Source: JBNKVT01 sp050299335 (lineage in GTDB: Bacteria; Pseudomonadota; Alphaproteobacteria; Rhodobacterales; Rhodobacteraceae). From it: a stretch of DNA of 64,000 nt. The position numbers and the translations under genes were made by a program. Within the stretch, counting starts at the first letter, position 1; every line of letters begins with the position of its first letter. Below are positions 25,888-34,773 of the stretch, piece by piece. The notes under the pieces were generated by a model. The model had not been told where the DNA came from, searched no databases, and worked only from the letters and a program-made list of their open reading frames with translations. The stretch spans positions 89,060 through 153,059 of the forward strand of contig JBNKVT010000010.1 in NCBI GenBank assembly GCA_050299335.1. Direction: 5' to 3'.

Positions 25888-28257
25888 CTAGCTGGCTGCG
25901 TTCATGGCTGCCCAGACCCGCGACGGCGAGAGGGGCATGTCGATATGGGTGACACCCTTGTCGGCGAGCGCGTCGATGACGGCGTTGACGAGGGCAGGGG
26001 GCGAGCCGATCGCACCAGCCTCGCCGCAGCCCTTCACGCCCAGGGGGTTGTGGGTGCAGGGGGTGACGCAGGAATGGTCGACCTTGTAAGAAGGCACGTC
26101 GTCGGCGCGAGGCATGGCGTAGTCCATATAGGACCCCGACAGCAACTGGCCGTTCTCGTCGTAGACACAAGCCTCCAGCATCGCCTGTCCGATCCCCTGG
26201 GCCAGACCGCCATGGACCTGGCCCTCGACGATCATCGGGTTGACGACATTGCCGAAATCATCCGCGGCGGTGAAGGCCAGCACCGCGACCTTGCCTGTAT
26301 CCGGATCGACCTCGACCTCGCAGGCATAGGCCCCTGCGGGGTAGGTGAAGTTGGACGGGTCGTAAAAGGCGGTTTCCTCCAGCCCCGGCTCGATATCCTC
26401 CAGCGGGTAGTTATGGGGGACATAGGCCGCGAGGCAGACATCGCCCCAGGCGACCGACTTGTCGGTGCCCGCGACGGTGAACTGGCCGTCCTTGAGTTCG
26501 ATATCGCCCTCGGAGGCCTCCATCAGATGCGCGGCGATCTTCTTGGCCTTGTTGATGATCTTCTCGGTGGCGCGCACCATGGCCGAGCCGCCGACCGCGA
26601 GGGAGCGCGAGCCATAGGTGCCCATGCCCATCGGGGTCTTGGAGGTGTCGCCATGGACGATATCGACCTGATCCTCGGGGATGCCGAGCATTTCAGCGAT
26701 CACCTGCGGGAAGGTGGTCTCGTGGCCCTGTCCGTGGGAATGTGAACCGGTCAGCACGCTGATCGAACCGGTAGCATTAACCCGTACCGTGGCACTTTCA
26801 TAGAGACCTGCGCGGGCGCCGAGTTGGCCGACGAGGTTCGAGGGTGCGATGCCGCAGGCCTCGATATAGGACGAGATCCCGAAACCGCGCAGCTTGCCAC
26901 GGGCGGCACTCTCGGCCTTGCGGGCGGCGAAGCCTGCATGGTCGGAAAGTTCCAGCACCTTGTCCATGGTGGCGTCGTAATTGCCGGTATCGTACTCGAC
27001 GGCGACCGGGGTCGCGTAGGGGTACTGGTCGGGCTTGATGAAGTTCCGGCGGCGCAGCTCGACCGGGTCGATCCCCATCTCGCGGGCGGCCTTGTCGATG
27101 ACGCGTTCCAGCTGGAAGGTCGCCTCGGGGCGGCCGGCACCGCGATAGGCATCGACGGGCACGGTGTTGGTGAAGACAGCCCTGACGTTCACATAGATCA
27201 ACGGCGTGGTGTAGTTCCCGGCCATCAGCGTGCCATGCAGCCAGGTCGGCACCGAAGGCGCGAAGGTCGAGAGATACCCCCCCATATTGGCCAGCGTGTC
27301 GGTGCGGATGGCAAGGAATTTGCCGTCGGCGTCCAGCGCCAGTTCGATCTTGGTCACATGATCGCGGCCATGGGCGTCGGTGATGAAGGCCTCGGACCGT
27401 GTCGAAGTCCATTTCACCGGCCGGCCCACGGCCTTGGCGGCGAAGGTGCAGAAGGCCTCTTCGGCATAATGGAAGATCTTGGTGCCGAAGCCGCCGCCCA
27501 CGTCGGGGGCGACGACGCGCAGCTTGTGCTCGGGGATGCCGAGGACGAAGGCGCCCATCAGGAGGCGGATGACATGGGGATTCTGCGAGGTGGTATAAAG
27601 CGTGTGCTCGCCGGTGGAGCCGTCATAATCGCCGATGGCCACGCGCGGCTCCATCGGGTTGGCGATGAGCCGGTTGTTGGTCAGTTCCAGGGTGGTGACG
27701 TGATGGGCGCCATCAATGGCAGCGGCCACGGCGTCCTTGTTCTCCTCGACGAAGCCCCAGTCGTAGCAGAGATTCGAGGGCAGATCGTCGTGAACCTTGG
27801 GGGCGCCGTCGGCCAGAGCGGCCTTCATGTCGAGAACGGCGGGAAGCTCTTCGATATTGACCTCGATGGCCTCGGCGGCGCTGCGGGCCTGTTCATAGGT
27901 CTCGGCGACGACAGCGGCGATCGGGTCGCCGACATGGCGGACCTTGCCTTGCGCCAGCACCGGGTGCGGCGGTTCCTGCATCGGCTGGCCGAAACGGTCC
28001 GTGACCTGCCAGCCGCAGGGCAGACCACCCACACCCTCGAAATCGGCACCGGTGAAGATGCGGATAACGCCGGGCATGTCGGCGGCGGCGCTGGTGGAGA
28101 CGCCGTTCAGACGCCCATGGGCGACCTCCGAGCGCAGGAAACAGACATGGGTCTGGCCGTGAATGCTGATGTCGTCGGTGTATTTGCCTTTGCCGGTCAG
28201 AAAGCGCACATCCTCGCGGCGCTTGGAGCTGGCTCCGATCCCGAAATCCTTAGGCAT
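25888..28257 (-). CDS. coxL: Molybdopterin-binding large subunit, form II CODH-like
   Basis: Catalytic large subunit of an aerobic CO-dehydrogenase-type hydroxylase, 789 residues. The active-site loop reads AYRGAGRPE, the form II signature, rather than AYRCSFR of form I enzymes with proven CO oxidation. The S-L-M gene order also matches form II. MPT-binding stretches GGGFGTKIFHYAEE, GQGHETTFPQVIAEMLG and the C-terminal GVKGCGEAGAIGSPPALVNAV with the conserved active-site Glu are intact. The substrate could be an aldehyde, N-heterocycle or other molecule instead of CO. No coxDEFG maturation genes follow in the window. Confidence 0.93.
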   Translation of the reverse strand: MPKDFGIGASSKRREDVRFLTGKGKYTDDISIHGQTHVCFLRSEVAHGRLNGVSTSAAADMPGVIRIFTGADFEGVGGLPCGWQVTDRFGQPMQEPPHPVLAQGKVRHVGDPIAAVVAETYEQARSAAEAIEVNIEELPAVLDMKAALADGAPKVHDDLPSNLCYDWGFVEENKDAVAAAIDGAHHVTTLELTNNRLIANPMEPRVAIGDYDGSTGEHTLYTTSQNPHVIRLLMGAFVLGIPEHKLRVVAPDVGGGFGTKIFHYAEEAFCTFAAKAVGRPVKWTSTRSEAFITDAHGRDHVTKIELALDADGKFLAIRTDTLANMGGYLSTFAPSVPTWLHGTLMAGNYTTPLIYVNVRAVFTNTVPVDAYRGAGRPEATFQLERVIDKAAREMGIDPVELRRRNFIKPDQYPYATPVAVEYDTGNYDATMDKVLELSDHAGFAARKAESAARGKLRGFGISSYIEACGIAPSNLVGQLGARAGLYESATVRVNATGSISVLTGSHSHGQGHETTFPQVIAEMLGIPEDQVDIVHGDTSKTPMGMGTYGSRSLAVGGSAMVRATEKIINKAKKIAAHLMEASEGDIELKDGQFTVAGTDKSVAWGDVCLAAYVPHNYPLEDIEPGLEETAFYDPSNFTYPAGAYACEVEVDPDTGKVAVLAFTAADDFGNVVNPMIVEGQVHGGLAQGIGQAMLEACVYDENGQLLSGSYMDYAMPRADDVPSYKVDHSCVTPCTHNPLGVKGCGEAGAIGSPPALVNAVIDALADKGVTHIDMPLSPSRVWAAMNAAS

Positions 28258-28333
28258 GTTGTCCTCCCTGGCACTTTGGCCTGATTGGCTGGTCGCTGGC
28301 TGATCCGGTGCGGGATTGCGTCCCGTCTGGGAA

Positions 28334-28353
28334 GGTGCGTGTGAACACGCACC
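28334..28353. repeat. Palindrome GGTGCGTGT-GA-ACACGCACC
   Basis: A perfect 9-bp stem with a GA centre, followed by CTACGG, in the coxS-coxL spacer immediately after the coxS stop. Same family as the palindromes at 2625-2644 and 9254-9273. Within the operon it might stabilise or attenuate the message. Confidence 0.6.
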
Positions 28354-28360
28354 CTACGGA

Positions 28361-28822
28361 TCATGCGGCGGCGGCAGCCTGAATGGCTTTGACGATATTG
28401 TGGTAGCCGGTGCAGCGGCAGATATTGCCTTCGAGATATTCCCGGATCTCTGCCTCTGTGGGGCTCGGGTTCTCTTCGAGAAGCGCGGCCGCCGACATCA
28501 CCATGCCGGGGGTGCAAAAGCCGCATTGCAGCCCGTGATGGTCCTGGAACGCCTGCTGGATCTTGCCGAGGCTGCCATCGGCATTGGCCATGCCCTCGAT
28601 GGTGGTGATCTCGGCGCCCGAGGCCTCTGCGGCGAACATCGTGCAGGCTTTCACGGCCTTGCCGTTCACATGCACCACGCAGGCCCCGCATTGCGAGGTG
28701 TCGCACCCGATATGGGTGCCGGTCAGGCGCAAGGTGTCGCGCAGGAACTGCGACAAGAGCGTGCGGCCCTCGACCTCTCCCGATACCGATTTTCCGTTAA
28801 CGGTCATGGAGACCTGTGACAT
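28361..28822 (-). CDS. coxS: Molybdenum hydroxylase 2Fe-2S subunit (CoxS-like)
   Basis: Small subunit with two [2Fe-2S] clusters that wire the Mo site to FAD. The 153-residue protein has the plant-type cluster motif CDTSQCGAC with a distal Cys in KACTMFA (N-terminal half), and the helical-domain motif CGFCTPGM plus CRCTGYHN (C-terminal half). GGGAGGAAGCC precedes the ATG at 28822. It is first in the operon, with promoter DNA shared with the divergent arsR gene. Confidence 0.95.
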   Translation of the reverse strand: MSQVSMTVNGKSVSGEVEGRTLLSQFLRDTLRLTGTHIGCDTSQCGACVVHVNGKAVKACTMFAAEASGAEITTIEGMANADGSLGKIQQAFQDHHGLQCGFCTPGMVMSAAALLEENPSPTEAEIREYLEGNICRCTGYHNIVKAIQAAAAA

Positions 28823-29014
28823 GGCTTCCTCCCAAGCTGGCTATGTCCATATGGCGGCCCACTGACGGGGCCTTGCGCGCCTCTTGATCGAATCCCGATC
28901 CGCAAACGCACTCACAAGGGGAGTTTGCCGGGTTTCCCCGGCGGGCGAAAGGATTTTTTGCTGTTTGGTCAAAAGGTCTTATCCGGGCTGTCCGGAAATT
29001 ATTCATCCTTTTGG

Positions 29015-29053
29015 TTGACAATTGGGAATCACTCCATATATTCACCCATATGG
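29015..29053 (+). promoter_or_regulatory. Leaderless promoter with CCATAT/ATATGG operator-like repeat
   Basis: Consensus -35 TTGACA (29015-29020), 16-bp spacer and -10 TATATT (29037-29042) place the transcription start at about the ATG at 29050, so the arsR message is probably leaderless. Inverted half-sites CCATAT (29034-29039) and ATATGG (29048-29053) flank the -10 and start. A matching contiguous CCATATGG lies at 28847-28854, 25 bp upstream of coxS on the opposite strand. Both could be sites for the ArsR protein. Confidence 0.6.
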
Positions 29054-29394
29054 TTGAACAAAAAACCACCTATGACCTCTCGGCCATTCTCAAGGCGGCC
29101 AGCGACCCCACACGGCGCTCGATCCTGACCAGGCTGGTTCAGGAAGGGCCCGTGAGGGTCACCGATCTGGCGGCGGTCTACGATATGAGCCTCAACTCGG
29201 TCTCGAAGCACATCAAGGTGCTGGAGGCCGCGGGGCTGGTGCGTCGCAGGACATTGGGGCGGGTGCATCTGATCGAGGCAGATATGACGCCTGTAGCGGA
29301 GATTGACCGCTGGTTCGCCAAATTGCGGTCGTCCTGGGAACTGCGGCTGGAAAAACTGGAAACACTGATAGTCGAAGGAGACGAAGATGCCTGA
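29050..29394 (+). CDS. ArsR family transcriptional regulator
   Basis: A 114-residue winged-helix repressor. The start at 29050 follows from the promoter geometry; a TTG at 29011 lies upstream of the -35. The HTH spans about residues 10-80, with ILKAASDPTRRSILTRL and VTDLAAVYDMSLNSVSKHIKVLEAAGLV. The metal-site motif ELCVCDL of metalloregulatory ArsR proteins is absent, so it probably senses something other than a metal. It overlaps the following SRPBCC gene by 8 bases, a pairing common for AHSA1-type proteins. It may also control the divergent cox genes. Confidence 0.88.
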   Translation: MVEQKTTYDLSAILKAASDPTRRSILTRLVQEGPVRVTDLAAVYDMSLNSVSKHIKVLEAAGLVRRRTLGRVHLIEADMTPVAEIDRWFAKLRSSWELRLEKLETLIVEGDEDA

Positions 29395-29824
29395 ACTGAC
29401 CCTGAATATCTCTCGCACCATCAACGCCCCGGCGGAGAAGCTTTTCAATGCCTGGCTCGATCCAGCCATGCTGTCACGCTTCATGATGCCCGGAGAAAAC
29501 ATGTCCGAAGCCGAGGTCGAGAACGATCCCCGCGAAGGCGGGACCTTCAGGATCCTGATGAAGGCGCAGGACGCCGAGATCCCGCATTCGGGAAAATACC
29601 TGAAGATCGATCCTTATTCGCAGATCGTCTTCACCTGGGAATCGAAGCATTCGATCGATGGCAGTACGGTGACGCTGGATTTCGTGCCCGAGGGCGAAGG
29701 AACGCGGATCGACCTGCATCAGGTGAAGTTCTTCAGCGAGGGTCAGCGCGACGGCCATGTCAAGGGCTGGACGGTCATTCTCAACATGCTCGAGAAAGTC
29801 GCGGTGCCGGTCTCGGCGGTGTGA
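29387..29824 (+). CDS. SRPBCC (AHSA1-like) domain protein
   Basis: A 145-residue START/Bet v1-fold protein. Diagnostic features are LNISRTINAPAEKLFNAWLD at the N-terminus, a KYLKIDPYSQIVFTWE strand pair, and a C-terminal helix GHVKGWTVILNMLEK. These proteins bind hydrophobic ligands, and they are often encoded directly after an ArsR regulator, as here (overlap of 8 bases). Ligand unknown. Confidence 0.88.
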   Translation: MPELTLNISRTINAPAEKLFNAWLDPAMLSRFMMPGENMSEAEVENDPREGGTFRILMKAQDAEIPHSGKYLKIDPYSQIVFTWESKHSIDGSTVTLDFVPEGEGTRIDLHQVKFFSEGQRDGHVKGWTVILNMLEKVAVPVSAV

Positions 29825-29840
29825 GGCAACCTCAGTTGGA

Positions 29841-29862
29841 CAGCCCGGATTTCTTCGGGCTG
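29841..29862 (+). terminator. Hairpin CAGCCCG-N8-CGGGCTG
   Basis: A perfect 7-bp GC-rich stem with loop GATTTCTT, 17 bp after the stop of the SRPBCC gene. It is followed by TGCGATTGT, a poor U-tract. It probably ends the arsR-SRPBCC transcript. Confidence 0.5.
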
Positions 29863-29925
29863 TGCGATTGTCGGCGTGTCGGGTTTGGTCTACCGGTTGC
29901 GGCCTGGCATGCAAGGAGGGCGGGA

Positions 29926-30759
29926 TTGGCACTTAAATGCGGTCTGATCGGCGAGAATGTCTCGCGGTCGAGGTTTGGCCGGGCGCTGGAAATTCTGGGT
30001 GCGGCGCATGGGGTGAGGCTCGACTATACGGTCTTTGATACGGCTCTGCTGCCGGGGTTTGACTTCGACAGGCATATCGACCGGCTGATTGCCGAGGGTT
30101 ATGACGGGGTCACGGTCACCCATCCCTTCAAGCCGCGTGCAGATGCGCGGATCACCGGCGAGCGGCACTATCCGGGCGGTCTTGGGGCCTCGAACCTGCT
30201 GCGATTCAAGGGCGGGATCGCGGGGTTCAATACCGATTACTCTGGACTGCTTGCTGCCTGGCGGGCGGTGTTTGGCGACCAGAAGCCGGGGCGGGTGGCG
30301 ATGGCTGGGGCCGGAGGCGTGGCGCGGGCGATTGCGGCGGCGCTTCTGGAACTGGGTGCCGAGGCGATTGTTGTTTGGGACACCAATGAGGGCGCTGCCC
30401 ATCGGCTGACCGACCAGATCGGATCGCCAGACAGGCTCATTCCGCTGCTGGTAGGGGCCGGTCCGGAGGCCTGCCGTTCCGCTGATGGATTGGTGAACGC
30501 CACACCTCTGGGCATGCGCGAATATCCCGGGACGGCTTTTCCCAAAAAGTTGATCGGCACCCAGAAATGGGCGTTTGATGCGGTCTATACGCCGCTGGAG
30601 ACCGAATTCCTCCGCGACGCGGCGGCGGCGGGGCTGGTTCGGCTGACCGGGTTCGATCTGTTTCGTTTCATGGCGGTGCGGTCCTTTGCGGCCTATACCG
30701 GGATTGCCGAGGACGAGATTGACGGGGCCTGCCTTTTGCCTCTGGCCGATGGCCTCTGA
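29926..30759 (+). CDS. Shikimate dehydrogenase family protein
   Basis: An NAD(P)-dependent dehydrogenase of the AroE/YdiB family, 277 residues. I chose TTG at 29926 because AAGGAGG lies six bases upstream and it starts right at the conserved ALKCGLIGENVSRSRFG substrate-binding N-terminus. The catalytic lysine is in GVTVTHPFKPRAD near residue 65, and N-TD in GFNTDYSG near residue 103. The Rossmann motif is AGAGGVARAIAAAL. The substrate motif departs from the strict AroE form (THPFK instead of PHK), so quinate, shikimate or a related hydroxyacid could be the substrate. Biosynthetic AroE may lie elsewhere. Confidence 0.82.
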   Translation: MALKCGLIGENVSRSRFGRALEILGAAHGVRLDYTVFDTALLPGFDFDRHIDRLIAEGYDGVTVTHPFKPRADARITGERHYPGGLGASNLLRFKGGIAGFNTDYSGLLAAWRAVFGDQKPGRVAMAGAGGVARAIAAALLELGAEAIVVWDTNEGAAHRLTDQIGSPDRLIPLLVGAGPEACRSADGLVNATPLGMREYPGTAFPKKLIGTQKWAFDAVYTPLETEFLRDAAAAGLVRLTGFDLFRFMAVRSFAAYTGIAEDEIDGACLLPLADGL

Positions 30760-30819
30760 GCCCAATTCGGGCTGGTGCCTTTGGTCCTGAGCGGTATTCT
30801 GGCCCGGAACTGACGGGAT

Positions 30820-31500
30820 ATGCCGATGTCGGGCTCAGCCTCGAATACGCCGAAACCGGCCTCCTCGCCCTGTCTGGCGGAGGATGTGCAAGAGCTAGCG
30901 GATGGCAGTGCGGTCGTCGTGGATGCCGAGCAGGCGCGCGATGTGGCGCGGTGGCGCAAGGCGGAACGGGCGCGGCTGCTTGGGTTGCGGCAGGCGCTGT
31001 CGGTGGCGGCGCGCGCGGAAATGGATGCCCGGATCATCGAGGCGCTGGATCCGCTTCTGGAAAGCGCAAGGAGCGTCGGGTTCTACTGGCCCTTCCGGGG
31101 CGAGCCGGATCTGCGGCCACTGATCGGGCGGCTGACCGAGGCGGGTACGGTCTGTGCGCTGCCGGTGGTTGAAGGCAAGGGGATGCCACTGGGGTTCCGT
31201 ACCTATCGACCGGGGGACCGGCTGGAGCGGGGAGTGTGGGACATTCCGGTTCCGGGCGAAGGCGAGGCTGTAGCGCCCGAACTGCTGCTGAGCCCGGTGG
31301 TGGGGTTTGATGCAGCCGGGTTCCGGCTGGGCTATGGCGGCGGGTTCTTTGACCGGACGGTGGCGGCCAGGACACCGCCGCCGCGGCTGATCGGCGTCGG
31401 CTACGAGATCGCCCGGATCCCGACGATCTTCCCTCAGGCCCATGACAAGCCGATGGAGGCCGTGGTGACCGAGGCCGGACGGTTTTTGCCGGAAGCATGA
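30820..31500 (+). CDS. 5-formyltetrahydrofolate cyclo-ligase
   Basis: ATP-dependent 5,10-methenyltetrahydrofolate synthetase, 226 residues. The core begins at ARDVARWRKAERARLLGLRQ (about residue 39). It contains GFYWPFRGEPDL, and the glycine-rich ATP/folate loop GFRLGYGGGFFDRT is near residue 168. The N-terminal 38 residues, with a Ser/Pro-rich stretch and a Cys, precede the usual fold. The family neighbour 6S RNA was looked for in the flanks but not recognised. Confidence 0.92.
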   Translation: MPMSGSASNTPKPASSPCLAEDVQELADGSAVVVDAEQARDVARWRKAERARLLGLRQALSVAARAEMDARIIEALDPLLESARSVGFYWPFRGEPDLRPLIGRLTEAGTVCALPVVEGKGMPLGFRTYRPGDRLERGVWDIPVPGEGEAVAPELLLSPVVGFDAAGFRLGYGGGFFDRTVAARTPPPRLIGVGYEIARIPTIFPQAHDKPMEAVVTEAGRFLPEA

Positions 31501-31724
31501 TGCGGCCTGCCTGACCTCCGGTTTCGCGCCTTGCGTCGGCATTCGAGCGGATCGCGACAACAGCCGTCTCCGACCTTCCGTTCATTGACGGCGCGTCTCC
31601 ACGAGGTACAGTCGCCGCCGGGAAATGCGGTACCGGGAGCGAAAAGCTTTAAGGTGTTTGGTCGCCGAGGCTGGGTCTGGCTGCATTCAAGCGAAACCGA
31701 AAGCGAGAATTGAGGGATATTCAG

Positions 31725-32615
31725 ATGACGAAGCCGAAAATCGGGTTCATCGGGCTTGGCCTGATGGGGGGTGCCATGGTGCAGCGGATGCTGGATCTCG
31801 GCTATGAGATCACCGTGATTGCCAACCGGAACCGCAAACATGTCGATGAAGCCGTGGCGCGGGGGGCTGCCGAGGCGAAGACCTCGAAGGAACTGGCGGC
31901 GGCGTCCGAGGTGGTGATGTTCTGCATGGACACCTCCGACAGTGTCGAAAGCCGGGTCTATGGCGAAAACGGCGTTTTGGCCGGGGTGGCTCCGGGTACG
32001 CTGGTAATCGATTTCGGGACTTCGCTGCCGGGCTCGACCCAGAAGATCGGGGCGGATATGGCGGCGAAGGGGGTGCATTACATGGACAGTCCCCTTGGCC
32101 GGACGCCGAGCCATGGCCGCGAGGGCAAGCTCAACATCATGGCTGCCGGGGATGCGTCGGATTTTGCCCGGGCCAAGCCGGTTCTCGACGATCTCGGCGA
32201 GAACGTTTTTCATGTCGGGCCGCTGGGGGCCGGGCATACGCTGAAACTGATCAACAATTTCTACGCCATGACCACGGCGATGGCGATGTCGGAGGCCTTC
32301 GCGATGGCCGACAAGGCCGGGTTGCCGCGCGAGAAGCTCTATGAGGTGATGGCGGCGGGGCCGCTGAAGTCGGGCATGATGGATTTCATCAAGGCTCAGG
32401 CGGTGGATGGGGAAATCCAGCTGGCATTCTCGGTCGCCAATGCCCGCAAGGATGTCGGCTACTACGCCAAGATGGCCGACGATATGGACCTGCCGAGCCA
32501 GATGTCCTTTGCCGCCAAGAACGCGCTGGGGCTGGCCAAGGCCCAGGGCTGGGGCGACAGGATGGTGCCTGAGATGGTGGACTGGTTCTCGGAGCTGTTC
32601 TCGCGCGGGGAATGA
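31725..32615 (+). CDS. Beta-hydroxyacid dehydrogenase (3-hydroxyisobutyrate dehydrogenase family)
   Basis: A 296-residue NAD(P)-dependent dehydrogenase. The N-terminal Rossmann motif is IGFIGLGLMGGAMVQRML; the substrate motif of the family is YMDSPLGRTPSHGREGKL (normally DAPVSGG). The catalytic lysine is in HTLKLINNFYAMTTAMAMSE near residue 172. The altered DSPLGRT sequence separates it from typical tartronate-semialdehyde reductases and suggests a different short hydroxyacid, for example a sulfolactaldehyde-type or methylated substrate. ATG at 31725 has GAGGG upstream. No partner genes are adjacent. Confidence 0.85.
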   Translation: MTKPKIGFIGLGLMGGAMVQRMLDLGYEITVIANRNRKHVDEAVARGAAEAKTSKELAAASEVVMFCMDTSDSVESRVYGENGVLAGVAPGTLVIDFGTSLPGSTQKIGADMAAKGVHYMDSPLGRTPSHGREGKLNIMAAGDASDFARAKPVLDDLGENVFHVGPLGAGHTLKLINNFYAMTTAMAMSEAFAMADKAGLPREKLYEVMAAGPLKSGMMDFIKAQAVDGEIQLAFSVANARKDVGYYAKMADDMDLPSQMSFAAKNALGLAKAQGWGDRMVPEMVDWFSELFSRGE

Positions 32616-33299
32616 GGTCGGCCCAAGGGGTGGAACCGGGGCGAAGCCTTGACCAGGGTGACCAGGAAGGCGCGGTTTTCGACCGGTCGTCCCGGTCGGT
32701 TCGCCCCGGTCAGTGAAAGTCGGAGAAAGTCGGACCAGGTTTGTACGATTGCCCGCCCCTGTCATCTCAAAAATACACGCGAGATCTGTGCGCGGCATGG
32801 CCAACTTGCCTGTTTTGGTGCGGTTTCGCGCCTTCAGCCGACCAGAGGCTGGCTTTTTGCCGCCTCGCGGTGCGGTTTTGGCCTCTTGTCCGGTGTTTCG
32901 GACGGAGTCCGCCCTCAAACGACCCGTTTCCGGGACGCCCCTCACCCAAGAAGCAGCGCCCTGAACAATGCCATCGGCGGCCAGCCCAACGCGCCCGTCC
33001 CGGCGGCATAGATCCCTGAGAACTTCACCTCCAGCGGGATCCAGTCGATCACCGTGGCCAACTCATCCAGCCCTGTCGCCTTGCGCCCGCCTTGCGCGAA
33101 CCCCATCACGTCCTGCCCGATCCGACGACGCGCCATCATCCATCCCCCTTGCTGACTGCCTCACAAGGATGGAATCACAACTCAACAAACCACGCAATCG
33201 CTTCGCGCACAGGTCTCAACGCATCGGAAACTACTTTACCTATTGAAAACAGATGTTTGAATATTTTTTACACGCGTGCAAACCGGCACGGCCGCCGGA
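32616..33299. other. Gene-poor region with an insertion-sequence remnant
   Basis: From 32616 to about 32940 I see no coding sequence or structure I can name, although the composition resembles eroded coding DNA. A transposase fragment follows at 32942-33139, then 160 bp of more A/T-rich DNA up to the ROK gene stop. Confidence 0.5.
32942..33139 (-). pseudogene. IS5-family transposase, N-terminal fragment
   Basis: About 65 codons that match the N-terminus of IS5-group transposases: LDELATVIDWIPLEV, then GALGWPPMALFRALLLG, where intact proteins read into a WYDLSD-like helix. The frame ends here and the remaining ~250 residues with the DDE site are absent. No terminal inverted repeats are evident. 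It is a dead remnant showing that this spacer has hosted an insertion sequence. Confidence 0.7.
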
Positions 33300-34451
33300 T
33301 CATCCGGCCCGGCCCAGCGCCCTCAGCGCCGTCTCGGTGACCCCCTCCAGCGCCAGCGCCCCGGCCCCTTGCGCCCAGGGCAGGTCGCCGGAGGTCTGGA
33401 CCTGAACCTCCGGCGCGCTGTCCCCGACCTGGATCATGTTGCGCCGCATCTCCGCCAGCACAGCCGCGTCATGGAGGTAGCCGAACCGCATCGATTTCCC
33501 CGACAGGACGATCAGCGACGGGTCGAAGATATTGACCACATTCGCCAGCCCCATCCCGAACATCCGCCCGGCCCGGCGGAAGATTTCCAGCGCCGTCTCG
33601 TCCCCGCCCCGCGCCGCCGCGTGGAGCGCCTCCAGCACGTCGCCCCCGGCCTCGCCGACCAACATTCCCGCCTCGCGGACCAGCGCGTATTCCGAGACAT
33701 AGGCCTCCAGACACCCGCGCTGCCCGCAGGAACACAGCGCCCCGTCGAGCGCCACTTTCGTGTGCCCGAATTCTGCCCCCCGCCGCCGCGCGCCGCGATA
33801 GAGCGCCCCGTCGATGACGATCCCCATCCCGAGGCCGCTTTCCAGCGTCACGGTTATGAAGTCCCGCACCCTGCGCCCGGCCCCGAACCACAGCTCGGCC
33901 AGGGCCACGAGATTGGCGTCGTTGTCGAGGAACACCGGACAGGCGAAGCGCTCCTGCAGGAGCGGCAGCAGGTCCACATCCTCGCGGTCCAGCGCCCGGC
34001 TCCAGCTGACCCGGCCCTCCGGCCCGTCGATGATCCCCGGCAGGCCCAGCCCGATGCCGGAGATATGCCGAAGCCGGTATCCGAGCCGCGCGCAGATATC
34101 CTCGAAGGCCGGCACCAGCAGCCCCGGCAGCGCTTCGGGCACCAGCGGCCAGTCCGGCATCGGGTACTCGCCTTCGGCCAGCTTGTCGCCGGCGAAGTTC
34201 AACAGTGTCACCGTCAGCAGCCCGTTGGCCAGTTTCGCCCCGATCACCCGATGCGCCGCCCCGCGGATCCGCAGCAGCACCCGCGGCCGGCCCCGTTTCG
34301 TACCGGTTGCCGCGGGATAGAGCGGCACCTGCTCGATCATCCCGGAGACCAGGAGGTCCGAGGTGATATTGGTCACCGTGGCCGGGCTCAGCCCGGTCTC
34401 GGCGGCGATATCCACCCGAGCGGCCCGGACATTCCGGCGGATCGCCGACAC
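33300..34451 (-). CDS. ROK family transcriptional regulator
   Basis: A 383-residue NagC/XylR-type repressor: an N-terminal winged helix-turn-helix (RVDIAAETGLSPATVTNITS, about residues 12-32) fused to a ROK sugar-kinase-like domain. This has the DNDAN motif and the zinc/sugar motif GHTKVALDGALCSCGQRGCLEAYVS (in part) near residue 230. The four Cys/His ligands of the ROK zinc site are present. GTG at 34451 has no clear Shine-Dalgarno; a CTG at 34517 with GGGAGG seven bases upstream would give a longer N-terminus and is a credible alternative. The sugar ligand is unknown, and no transporter or sugar operon adjoins. Confidence 0.87.
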   Translation of the reverse strand: MSAIRRNVRAARVDIAAETGLSPATVTNITSDLLVSGMIEQVPLYPAATGTKRGRPRVLLRIRGAAHRVIGAKLANGLLTVTLLNFAGDKLAEGEYPMPDWPLVPEALPGLLVPAFEDICARLGYRLRHISGIGLGLPGIIDGPEGRVSWSRALDREDVDLLPLLQERFACPVFLDNDANLVALAELWFGAGRRVRDFITVTLESGLGMGIVIDGALYRGARRRGAEFGHTKVALDGALCSCGQRGCLEAYVSEYALVREAGMLVGEAGGDVLEALHAAARGGDETALEIFRRAGRMFGMGLANVVNIFDPSLIVLSGKSMRFGYLHDAAVLAEMRRNMIQVGDSAPEVQVQTSGDLPWAQGAGALALEGVTETALRALGRAG

Positions 34452-34773
34452 GATCGCCTGCGCCGACGAACCGGGAGCCTCGGCAGGAAGCGGTGCAATG
34501 TCGGTCAGCCGGTTCAGATCGGACCCTCCCGGAGGCGATTGATTCGCCGCTATTTTGTTCTCTGCCGAAACTTATTATTCCGGGAATCTCCCACCGAGTC
34601 GCAACATCTTCCCTCGGAATCCCGCGAATACGCCGTGATTTCAGCCTAGATGGGCGAATTCCCCTGGTCAATTAATTAGGTAGTGGAATTTAATAGCGCG
34701 ACAAACCGCCTTGCGGGGCAGTGGTAAAAAGGCTCACTCCCCCGACACAAAACGCCACCGGGAGGCATCTCAA

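Noticed and set aside
30760..30900. Possible 6S RNA next to the 5-formyltetrahydrofolate cyclo-ligase gene
   Set aside because: The family association exists in many proteobacteria, but the 60-bp upstream gap is too short and neither flank shows the open-bubble structure or conserved blocks.
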